Shown in pieces: positions 1 through 5,952 of a stretch of 7,810 nt of DNA; the stretch's first letter is position 1, and each line of letters begins with the position of its first letter. This DNA comes from Candidatus Altimarinota bacterium (lineage in GTDB: Bacteria; Patescibacteriota; Gracilibacteria; BD1-5; UBA6164). The DNA is taken from NCBI GenBank assembly GCA_027062145.1, contig JAMOTX010000036.1, forward strand, positions 1 to 7,810. The letters run 5' to 3'. The notes below the pieces were generated by a model that was not told the DNA's origin, searched no databases, and was given only the letters and a program-made list of their open reading frames with translations. Made by a program: the position numbers and the translations under genes.

Positions 1-341
1 AAAAGGATAAAAAAAGTGAAGATCAAAATGTATTAAGAGATTGTTATGAAGAAGAATTTGTATTATTTAATTCAATAGTTTTTTATAAATTATTAAAAAT
101 AATATGATTAAATGAATCAAAAAGAAAAGTTAAAAATAGAGTAGCATATGCATTAGGTTGAATAAAATTTGATTTTGATAAATACAAATGAATACCTGAT
201 TTATTAGAAATAGAAGCAACTTCATGAGAAATTGCTGCTAATTATATTGATCATTTGGGTCTAAATGATAATGTTAAATTAAATTGATGAACTAGTTCTT
301 TATATAAATACTATGGCAAAAAATTAAAAACATTTTTTTAG
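1..341 (+). CDS. CYTH domain protein (CyaB / triphosphate tunnel family), 3' part
   Basis: The 5' end is cut by the window; the first whole codon is at base 3 and 112 codons run to TAG at 339-341. Six TGA codons must be read as Gly. The visible part matches the C-terminal half of CYTH domains: a basic stretch (ESKRKVKNRVAY), the acidic strand FDFD, then KGIPDLLEIEA, in which the final E-x-E strand supplies metal-binding acids of the triphosphate tunnel, and a closing helix before SLYKYYGKKL. The family includes class IV adenylate cyclases, thiamine triphosphatases and inorganic triphosphatases; all bind a triphosphate substrate with divalent metal, usually in the cytoplasm. The fragment cannot tell which reaction is catalysed. 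The next gene encodes a cyclic-nucleotide-binding domain, which makes a cyclase role thinkable but not shown. A terminator hairpin overlaps the stop codon. I am fairly sure of the family and unsure of the substrate. Confidence 0.8.
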
Positions 342-357
342 TTCTTTGCTTTTTTTT
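316..357 (+). terminator. Intrinsic terminator of the CYTH gene, overlapping its stop codon
   Basis: Bases 316-330 pair with 335-349: 14 of 15 positions pair, counting one G-T wobble, with a CATT loop. Eight T follow at 350-357. The stop codon 339-341 lies inside the 3' arm. Confidence 0.75.
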
Positions 358-385
358 GTTAAATATAGTATTATTAATCTATATT
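356..385 (+). promoter_or_regulatory. Candidate promoter of the cNMP-binding gene
   Basis: TTGTTA (356-361) and TATATT (380-385) are separated by 18 bases and lie 18 bases before the ATG at 404. The A+T background makes chance matches easy. Its position, directly after the upstream terminator and before the gene, is the main support. No ribosome binding site is seen before the ATG. Confidence 0.35.
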
Positions 386-403
386 AAATATTAAAAAAAT
401 ATT

Positions 404-814
404 ATGGCTTTAAAATTAAAAGATATAAAATTATTCGAATGAATTGATTTAGATTATATTAAATTGATTATAGATAATTCAAGAAGAGTTGAATATAAAA
501 AAGATGATGTAATATTGGTAGAGTGAGAAGAATCAAATGGTTCAGCTTATATTATACAAGATTGATCTGTTAAGGTTATTATTAGATGAGAATTAATCAA
601 TACAATTAGTGAATGAGGTGTATTTTGAGAAATTGCATTAATTACGGATGAACCTAGAACTGCTAATGTGATAGCTAATTCTGATTTAGTTTTATTAAAA
701 ATTGATAAGGAATTATTACATACAATTATTAAAGAATTTAAAAATTGATCAGAAATTCAAAAAGAGTTAATGAAAAGAATTTCTGAAAATATAAAAAATA
801 AGGATATTAAATAG
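404..814 (+). CDS. Stand-alone cyclic nucleotide-binding domain protein (CRP/CAP_ED fold)
   Basis: A 136-residue protein starting MALKLKDIKLFEGID, with seven of nine glycines encoded by TGA. The whole chain is one cNMP-binding beta-barrel. The N-terminal helix and the 'LFEGID' start are typical of the family, followed by an EGEESNGSAYIIQDGSVKV strand pair. The phosphate-binding cassette is GGVFGEIALITDEPRTANV at about residues 77-95, with the Glu of FGE and the Arg of PRTA that normally contact the ribose and the cyclic phosphate. No helix-turn-helix or other effector domain follows, so it is not a CRP-type regulator by itself. It could be a signal receptor acting through a partner, or it may have lost ligand binding, though the cassette looks intact. 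ATG 404 is the only good start; it has no Shine-Dalgarno site. TAG at 812-814 sits in the terminator loop. Confidence 0.9.
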
Positions 815-826
815 TCCTTATTTTTT
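793..826 (+). terminator. Intrinsic terminator of the cNMP-binding gene
   Basis: A perfect 12-bp stem, 793-804 with 815-826 (core ATAAGGA/TCCTTAT), has a 10-base loop 805-814 that contains the TAG stop. The 3' arm ends in six T. Confidence 0.85.
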
Positions 827-827
827 A

Positions 828-855
828 TTGACTTATATGTTCTTTTTTATATAAA
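828..855 (+). promoter_or_regulatory. Promoter of purC
   Basis: TTGACT (828-833), close to the consensus -35, is 16 bases from TATAAA (850-855). It begins just after the preceding terminator and leaves a leader of roughly 50 bases before the ATG. This is the best promoter match in the window. Confidence 0.55.
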
Positions 856-904
856 TATAAAACATTTCTTTATTAGAAATATAAAAACTAAAATAAAATG
901 ACTT

Positions 905-910
905 AAGGAG
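905..910 (+). promoter_or_regulatory. Shine-Dalgarno site of purC
   Basis: AAGGAG lies 5 bases before the ATG at 916 and fixes that start. It is the only canonical ribosome binding site in front of a gene in this window; the neighbouring genes have A/T-only leaders. This fits an imported gene. Confidence 0.8.
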
Positions 911-915
911 TCGAG

Positions 916-1776
916 ATGTCACAAAAAATTAAAAAAGCTGAATTATTAGCTGATGGTAAAACAAAAAGAATTTACAATGTTGAAGGTGATGATTCATTGT
1001 GTATTATAGAGAGTAAAGCTACTATTACTGCAAATGATGATCCAAGTCTTACACGTGAGTTCGAAACAAAAGCTATGGCCGCTAACATTACTACTTGTAA
1101 TGTTTTCGAGATACTCAAAGAAGCAGGTGTTCCACTTGCATATAAGAAAAAACTTTCTGATACAGAGTTTTTGGCTGAAAAGTGTTTAATGATACCTCTT
1201 GAGATTATTGCACGTAGATATGCTTTTGGTAGTTTTATTCAAAGAGAACCTCAATATGAAGAAAAATTTAGATTTGATGATCTTTTGATTGAGTTTTTCA
1301 TGAAAACTACTAATGGTAGATGTATCTTTGATGAAAAGATTATGGCTTTAGCTTTACCAGTTGAAGACCCATATATTACTGATATAGACAAAAAGACATG
1401 GAATCTTTTACAACCTAAAATGCCTTACAATAATTATGCTTCTTTTATAGAGTCTTTTAATTCAAAAATGATGCTTGATGGTCGTTTCCAGATTGATGAA
1501 ATTCGTAAGATTACTGATAGAGTTTTTCATGTACTTGAATATGTATGGTTAAAACTAGGTATTAGATTAGTTGATTTTAAAATCGAGCTTGGTTTAACTG
1601 CTGATGGTCGTTTGGTTGTTGCTGATGTAATTGATAACGATTCATGGAGAATCAAAACGGAGTTTTGGGAAGATTTAAGTAAACAATCTTTTAGAAATGG
1701 TGAGGATCTTTCTGAAGTAGAAAAAAAATACTTGAGAGTTATGACTTTATCAAATGATTTTGAATTGACGAAATAA
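916..1776 (+). CDS. purC: Phosphoribosylaminoimidazole-succinocarboxamide synthase (SAICAR synthetase)
   Basis: Joins aspartate to carboxyaminoimidazole ribonucleotide using ATP in de novo purine synthesis; cytoplasmic. The 286 residues are full length. The N-terminal ATP-binding strand reads LADGKTKRIYNVEG. The first family signature is MIPLEIIARRYAFGSF at about residues 92-107, and the second is LVDFKIELG near 219-227. The active-site block DVIDNDSWR is at about 236-244. The 'DVIDNDSWR ... KQSFR' part resembles the SAICAR synthetase half of animal-type PAICS enzymes more than the short E. coli PurC, from my memory of those sequences. No other purine gene is in the window. It stands out: a strong Shine-Dalgarno, its own promoter and terminator, none of its 10 Gly codons is TGA, and 5 of 14 Arg codons are CGT while the helicase gene uses only AGA. 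I infer fairly recent transfer from a standard-code donor. Whether it makes SAICAR here or has another substrate is unknown. Confidence 0.94.
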   Translation: MSQKIKKAELLADGKTKRIYNVEGDDSLCIIESKATITANDDPSLTREFETKAMAANITTCNVFEILKEAGVPLAYKKKLSDTEFLAEKCLMIPLEIIARRYAFGSFIQREPQYEEKFRFDDLLIEFFMKTTNGRCIFDEKIMALALPVEDPYITDIDKKTWNLLQPKMPYNNYASFIESFNSKMMLDGRFQIDEIRKITDRVFHVLEYVWLKLGIRLVDFKIELGLTADGRLVVADVIDNDSWRIKTEFWEDLSKQSFRNGEDLSEVEKKYLRVMTLSNDFELTK

Positions 1777-1790
1777 CTTATTATTTATAG

Positions 1791-1818
1791 TAGGGGTACT
1801 TGTTACCTCTATTTTTTT
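1791..1818 (+). terminator. Intrinsic terminator of purC
   Basis: TAGGGGTA (1791-1798) pairs with TACCTCTA (1804-1811) over 8 positions, including one G-T pair. The loop is CTTGT and seven T follow at 1812-1818. It is richer in G+C than the other terminators of the window, as expected if it came with purC. Confidence 0.85.
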
Positions 1819-1859
1819 GCATAAAAATAAACAATAGTCAAATTTAATAAATAAAAGAT

Positions 1860-1887
1860 TTGCTATTAAATAATTACTACATATACT
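1860..1887 (+). promoter_or_regulatory. Candidate promoter of the structured RNA
   Basis: TTGCTA (1860-1865) and TATACT (1882-1887) have a 16-base spacer. A start about 7 bases downstream, near 1894, would begin the RNA just before its first helix at 1904. The stretch 1819-1859, between the purC terminator and this site, shows nothing I can name. Confidence 0.5.
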
Positions 1888-1893
1888 CACCGA

Positions 1894-2046
1894 GTCGAAA
1901 AAATAAGAAGTTCCGAATAACTCAATATAAAGGGAAAAATTGAGTAAAGTGAACTACACCTACGCAAATTTTATATTTATAGAGTTATTGGAAGTCTTAC
2001 CCTCATAAAAGAAGGACTTGCATTACTTGCGTGTTCTTCTTTTTTT
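1894..2046 (+). ncRNA. Structured RNA of unknown family: small RNA or attenuator-type leader before the helicase gene
   Basis: No open frame fits here, but the base pairing is strong. Fold A is one long irregular hairpin: 1904-1908/1995-1999, 1911-1914/1990-1993, 1916-1923/1982-1989 and 1924-1931/1970-1977 (25 pairs), followed by the terminator hairpin at 2008-2042. Fold B uses other partners: 1909-1913/1951-1955 with 1920-1926/1939-1945 inside, then ACGCAA 1962-1967 with TTGCGT 2027-2032, enclosing 1992-1998/2013-2019. The last helix takes the 5' half of the terminator stem, so fold B would act as an antiterminator. This could be a free RNA of about 150 bases or a regulated leader of the helicase gene. 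I do not see the conserved motifs of SRP RNA, tmRNA, RNase P RNA or the common riboswitches. The end points are estimated from the promoter and the T-tract. Confidence 0.55.
2008..2046 (+). terminator. Intrinsic terminator of the structured RNA
   Basis: AAAGAAGGAC (2008-2017) pairs at all 10 positions, one of them G-T, with GTTCTTCTTT (2033-2042). The loop is 15 bases (2018-2032) and the T run reaches 2046. Its loop holds TTGCGT, complementary to ACGCAA at 1962-1967 in the upstream hairpin loop. Confidence 0.7.
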
Positions 2047-2057
2047 GATCTTATAAT
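2027..2057 (+). promoter_or_regulatory. Candidate promoter of the helicase gene
   Basis: TATAAT (2052-2057) is a perfect -10 box, 20 bases before the ATG at 2078. The best -35 is TTGCGT (2027-2032), with a long 19-base spacer. If used, the mRNA leader would be only about 12-14 bases and contain no ribosome binding site, and the helicase would not depend on read-through of the upstream terminator. Confidence 0.4.
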
Positions 2058-2077
2058 TATTAATATATTAAAAATAT

Positions 2078-4180
2078 ATGTCAGAAATAGAGAAAAAAAT
2101 AGATGCTACTGAAGAAGTAGAAAAAAAAGTAGTAAAAAAAGCTGCAGTTAAAAAAACAGCTGTAAAAAAAGCTGCAGTTAAAAAAACTCCAGTTAAAAAA
2201 GTTGCTGCAAAAAAAGCAGAAAAAGAAGAAGTTGAAACTAAAGAAGTTGAAACTAAAATTGAAGTTAAAAAAGGAGAAGTTAAAGTTGAAGAAAAAAAAG
2301 AAAAAAAAGAAAAAAAAGCTGAAACTAAAGTAGAAGCAAAAGTAGAAGCAAAAGAAGATAAAAAAATAGATGGAGCTGAAAATGAAGCAAATAAAATTAC
2401 ATTTGCTGATTTAGGTTTATCAGAAAAAATGTTAGCTAAAATTACTGCTAAAGGTTATAAATTTCCTAGTGCAATTCAAGCATGAGTTATTCCATTACTT
2501 TTAAATGGTAATAAAGATATTATTGGACAAGCTCAAACAGGTACTGGTAAAACAGCTGCTTTTGCTCTTCCAATTTTAGAAAGATTAGATACTAATTCTA
2601 GAGATATACAAACTTTGGTTTTGGCTCCAACTAGAGAACTTGCTATTCAAGTTGCTAATGAAATTAAATCATTTGCAGATTCATGAGTAAAAGTTCAATT
2701 ATTATATGGTGGACAAAATATTAGAGATGAACTAATGGGATTAAAAAGAAATCCTCAAATTGTTGTTGGTACTCCAGGTAGAGTTATTGATCACTTAACT
2801 AAAAGAAGAACTTTAAAAATCGAAAATCTTAAATATTTCATACTTGATGAAGCTGATGAAATGTTAAATATTGGTTTTAAAGAAGAAATCGAACAAATTA
2901 TTGAATATACTCCTAAAGAAAAGAAAGTATTATTATTTTCTGCTACTATGCCTAGAAGTATTAAAGATATTGTAAATAAATATATCAAAGACCATGATTT
3001 AGTTGCTATTGAAAGAAAAGAATTAACTAATTCAAATATTGAACAAAAATGTTATAAAGTTAATGAAAGAGATAAATTTGAAGCTCTTTGTAGAGTTATT
3101 GAGGTAGAATTTGATTTTTATGGTATACTTTTTTGTAGAACTAAAGCTGATGTTGATAATGTTGCTGCAAAACTTATGACTAGAGGTTATAAAGTTGAAG
3201 GTATTCATGGTGATATTGATCAAAAAATGAGAGAAAAAACTCTTGCTAGATTTAAAAATGGTGCAATTAAAATCCTTGTAGCTACTGATGTTGCTGCTAG
3301 ATGAATCGATGTAAATAATTTAACTCATGTAGTTAATTACTCACTTCCAGATAACCCAGAAACTTATACACATAGAATCTGAAGAACTGGTAGAGCAGGG
3401 AATAAAGGGGAAGCAATTTCATTTGTTTCTAGAAAAGATTCAAGAATGTTATCTTGGGTTGAAAGAACAATTAAATCAAAAATTAAAGTTGGAACTTTAC
3501 CAAAAGTTTCAGATGTAATTGAATTTAAAAAGAAAAGATTAAAAGATCAAACTAAAGAATTATTATCTGATGTTTCAACTTTACATTATATTGATTTAGC
3601 TAAAGATTTATTAGAATTATCTGAAAATCCAGCTGAAGTATTAGCTGCAATTTTAAAAGAAGGTTACGGTAAAGAATTTTCAACTACTCATTATTCTGAT
3701 TTAAAAGAAGAAAGTTTTGGTGGTGATTCTAGAGAAGGAGGTAGAGAAAGAAGAGGGTTTACTGGAGTAGATGGTGAAAAAAGATTATTTGTAGCTAGAG
3801 GTAATCTAGATGGTATGAATCCAGGTGAATTAATTAGATTTATTGAAAAATCAATTAATGGTAAAATGGGTGATGTTGGTAATATTGATATTATGAGAGA
3901 ATTCTCATTTATTAATGTTAAAGATACCGATGCCGATGTTATATTAAGACATTTTAAAGATGAAAATCCAAGAAAACCTTTAATCGTTGAAGCTAAATCA
4001 AAAGATGGTGGTGGTTCAAGAGGAGGTTCTTCAAGAGGAGGTTCTGGTGGTTGATATAGAGGAGGTTCTTCAAGAGGAGGTTCTGGTGGTTGATATAGAG
4101 GAGGTTCTTCAAGAGGAGGTTCTAGAAGTTCAAGTTCAAGTTCAAGTTCAAGAGGTGGATACAAAGGAAATAGAAGTTAA
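2078..4180 (+). CDS. DEAD-box ATP-dependent RNA helicase with Lys-rich N-arm, DbpA-type RNA-binding domain and RGG tail
   Basis: A 700-residue enzyme that unwinds or remodels RNA using ATP, probably in ribosome assembly or RNA turnover. It begins with a disordered Lys/Ala/Glu arm (about 1-105) resembling histone H1-like tails (repeated VKKAA, VKKTP). The helicase core follows: Q-motif region from about 109, Walker A AQTGTGKT 152-159, PTRELA 184-189, TPGR 232-235, DEAD 257-260, SAT 288-290, ILFCRTK 350-356, VATDVAARGID 401-411, HRIGRTGRAG 432-441. Residues 569 to about 640 (RLFVARGNLDGMNPGELI...) match the DbpA/CsdA C-terminal RNA-binding fold. Residues 644-700 are a Gly/Arg/Ser tail with RGG repeats. 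Six TGA codons (2483, 2684, 3302, 3380, 4052, 4091) encode Gly; read as stops they would break the gene into pieces. Only 6 of about 65 Gly are TGA, far fewer than in neighbouring genes, possibly because it is highly expressed. The ATG has no Shine-Dalgarno site. Confidence 0.95.
4019..4123 (+). repeat. 39-base in-frame tandem repeat encoding the RGG tail of the helicase
   Basis: Two identical 39-base units (4019-4057 and 4058-4096) and the first 27 bases of a third (4097-4123) encode RGGSSRGGSGGGY. Each full unit holds one TGA-glycine codon, at 4052 and 4091. An AGTTCA hexamer array follows and encodes a run of Ser. Because the unit is a multiple of three, copy-number change keeps the frame. 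Confidence 0.9.
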
Positions 4181-4222
4181 ATAAAAAAAGAAAGATTTTA
4201 AATCTTTCTTTTTTTATTTATT
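4179..4222. terminator. Bidirectional terminator between convergent genes
   Basis: A near-perfect palindrome, 4179-4198 with 4200-4219, whose arms are A-rich then T-rich, gives a hairpin with a U-tract in either direction. The stop TAA of the helicase (4178-4180) overlaps the left arm, and the stop of the minus-strand gene (4214-4216) lies in the right arm, so both genes end in the shared hairpin. Confidence 0.85.
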
Positions 4223-5821
4223 TATAACTTTAATAATAATATTATCAGTCATTTTTGATACAGTATTTATAAAAAATGGTCTTATTTCAATTTTCACATT
4301 ACTAATTTTAGAATTATTAATTAATATTTTTAATGCTTCATTCTTATCTACTCAAGATATTATATTTTTTAATTTTTCTACATAATTATTTTTTTCAGTA
4401 AGAAAATTATGAGAAAAAAATGCTTCAATTTCAGCAGTAGCTTTAATATTTAATGGCTTTTCTTCTTTGTATATAATATTTGATATTCTTAATGAATTTT
4501 CATTTAAAAATAAAAAAGTTTCTATATCTTTAAGTATTGTTCATCTTATTGTAGTAGATAATTGATTTAGAACTTTTTTTGTATTGTAACTATAACCAAT
4601 TATTTTTATAGTTCATGATAGTTCAAATTCATTAATATTACTAGCTATTTTTAGTTGTTCAGTTCATAATATTTTAAAGTCTGAATATTTAAGAATTCAA
4701 TCTATTCATAAAAGTTCTGTAGTTGTGTTATTATTTTTATTATTTTCAATTATTTGTTTTTTTAATTCATTTAATGCTTTTTGTTTTAATTTTGTTTCTA
4801 ATATATTTTTAGCATTTTCAATATCTTTTTTGGTTAATTGTTTTTGATAATTATCACTTGCTCACTTTATTTCAGTAATTGTTTTTGCATAAATATTTTC
4901 TTTATTATCTTTCAATCAAGGTAAAGTTAATAAAATTCATTCTTTTAAATTTGATTTAATTCAAGAAATAGTTCAATTAATATTATGAATTTTTGATGTA
5001 ACATTGATTTCTACTTCTCAAGGGATAATTACTCAACTAGAGGAATATGTAGCTTTCGGTATATGTATGCTTGTATCTGATTTTAATATAACTCAATCAA
5101 TTGTAATTAATCTAGTATTAGCTAATAGATCAATTTCTTCATTTAATTTATTATAAAATATTACTTTTCATTTACTTCTTTTTAAGCTTTGTTCATTTAT
5201 TCAACTTGTTCAAAAATTATTTTTTAAATAAATTAATTTAGATATTTTATTTAATTTTATAATATTATTATTTACTATTTCGTCTTTTTTTACTTCTCTA
5301 AATATGAAATTTTCAGCTTTAGTTTTTATATTTATTTCTGGTGTTATATAGATGTATGTTTTGTTTACTGCAAAATAAAATATAAAGAAAAATAAGAAAA
5401 TTGAGATAATTAGTGCTATTATAAAATAACCAATTTTAGATTTTTTAAGTCAGTATTTTTTTTGATATTCAAAAGTGATATTATTTGATTTATCTGAAAA
5501 TAATTGTTTTAATTCAAGTAAATAACGTTTAAATAAATATTTAGTATATTGAATTGGTGTATAATTATATTCTAATAAATCTGTATCTCATAATTGAGAG
5601 TATTTAATTCATATTTTTTTTCATATTTTTTTTGCACTTTTATCACTAGTAATAATTATTAATTCTTTTTTTCAAGATTTAGCTTTTAAAATTTTTAAAG
5701 ATGTGTAGTTATGTATGATTGGATGTCAAAAAGAAAAATCTAATACTATATCTTTTTCTTTACAATTATCTATTTTAATAATTATATCTATAATTGAATC
5801 TTTTTTATTAATTTTGATCAT
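4214..5821 (-). CDS. Membrane-anchored 'baseplate J-like' protein of the CPR type
   Basis: Reading TGA as Gly gives one unbroken 535-residue frame; 23 of 25 Gly are TGA. The start ATG (5819-5821) is the only ATG before the upstream in-frame stop. Residues about 1-75 form a cytoplasmic alpha/beta domain (DIVLDFSFGHPIIHNYTSLK, then KKELIIITSDKSAKKIG). Residues 129-151 are a single membrane helix (IGYFIIALIISIFLFFIFYF). The rest is probably outside: a Lys/Asn-rich beta domain with KGKVIFYNKLNEEIDLL, TRLITIDGVILKSDTSIHIP, SGVIIPGEVEINVTS and LTLPGLKDNKENIYAKT, then a Lys-rich helical stretch and a C-terminal domain. This order recalls CPR proteins usually annotated with a 'baseplate J-like' barrel, from memory of such sequences. 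The function is unknown; a cell-surface or envelope role is inferred. It contains no tryptophan. It converges on the helicase gene and diverges from mutS. Confidence 0.75.
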
Positions 5822-5855
5822 TTTTTTTAAAAAAGTTACTTTTATTCTTCATTTA

Positions 5856-5883
5856 AGAATATCTATAAAGTTGCAAATTACAA
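5856..5883 (-). promoter_or_regulatory. Candidate promoter of the membrane-protein gene
   Basis: On the minus strand TTGTAA (5883-5878) is followed after 16 bases by TATTCT (5861-5856). The leader to ATG at 5821 would be about 28 bases, A/T-rich and without a ribosome binding site. The match is modest. Confidence 0.35.
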
Positions 5884-5922
5884 TATTTCTTTACAAAAAA
5901 AATCTAATAGATAAAATGTTTT

Positions 5923-5928
5923 TATAGT
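5923..5928 (+). promoter_or_regulatory. Candidate -10 box for mutS
   Basis: TATAGT lies 24 bases before the proposed GTG start. I found no convincing -35 box at normal spacing, so this is a weak call resting on position. Confidence 0.25.
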
Positions 5929-5952
5929 ATATTAATATTAAAAATAATTTTA

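Larger units (their letters stand above)
5822..5952. promoter_or_regulatory. Divergent intergenic region
   Basis: This 131-base A+T-rich region separates the divergent minus-strand gene and mutS and must hold both promoters. I see no tRNA, no repeat and no conserved open frame. No part of the missing N-terminal half of mutS is encoded here. Confidence 0.6.

Noticed and set aside
1885..1900. tracrRNA-like string CACCGAGTCG at 1888-1897
   Set aside because: It resembles the end of the S. pyogenes tracrRNA only over about ten bases. There is no CRISPR array, no cas gene and no anti-repeat, and the string falls partly before the likely transcription start.
1894..2046. 6S RNA, SRP RNA, tmRNA or a known riboswitch
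   Set aside because: The long hairpin is faintly 6S-like, but the 5' and 3' ends do not pair. The SRP apical loop, the tmRNA acceptor end and the conserved cores of the common riboswitches are not visible. I left the family open.
2791..3223. Two short minus-strand open frames inside the helicase core
   Set aside because: Low-complexity Ile/Phe/Ser/Asn composition, opposite a strongly conserved coding frame; no domain and no start signal.
3691..4164. Pro/Leu/Glu-rich open frame on the minus strand, and a Glu/Val-rich frame at 3987-4184 on the plus strand
   Set aside because: Both are shadows of the helicase's repetitive RGG tail and RNA-binding region in other frames.
2078..4180. Helicase read as a pseudogene broken into several pieces by stop codons
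   Set aside because: Every break is a TGA at a Gly position of one continuous frame; with TGA as Gly all helicase motifs are intact and in order.
5715..5927. Hydrophobic 70-residue frame on the plus strand
   Set aside because: It lies mostly antisense to the start of the minus-strand membrane-protein gene and has only Ile/Leu/Phe-rich A+T-driven composition.
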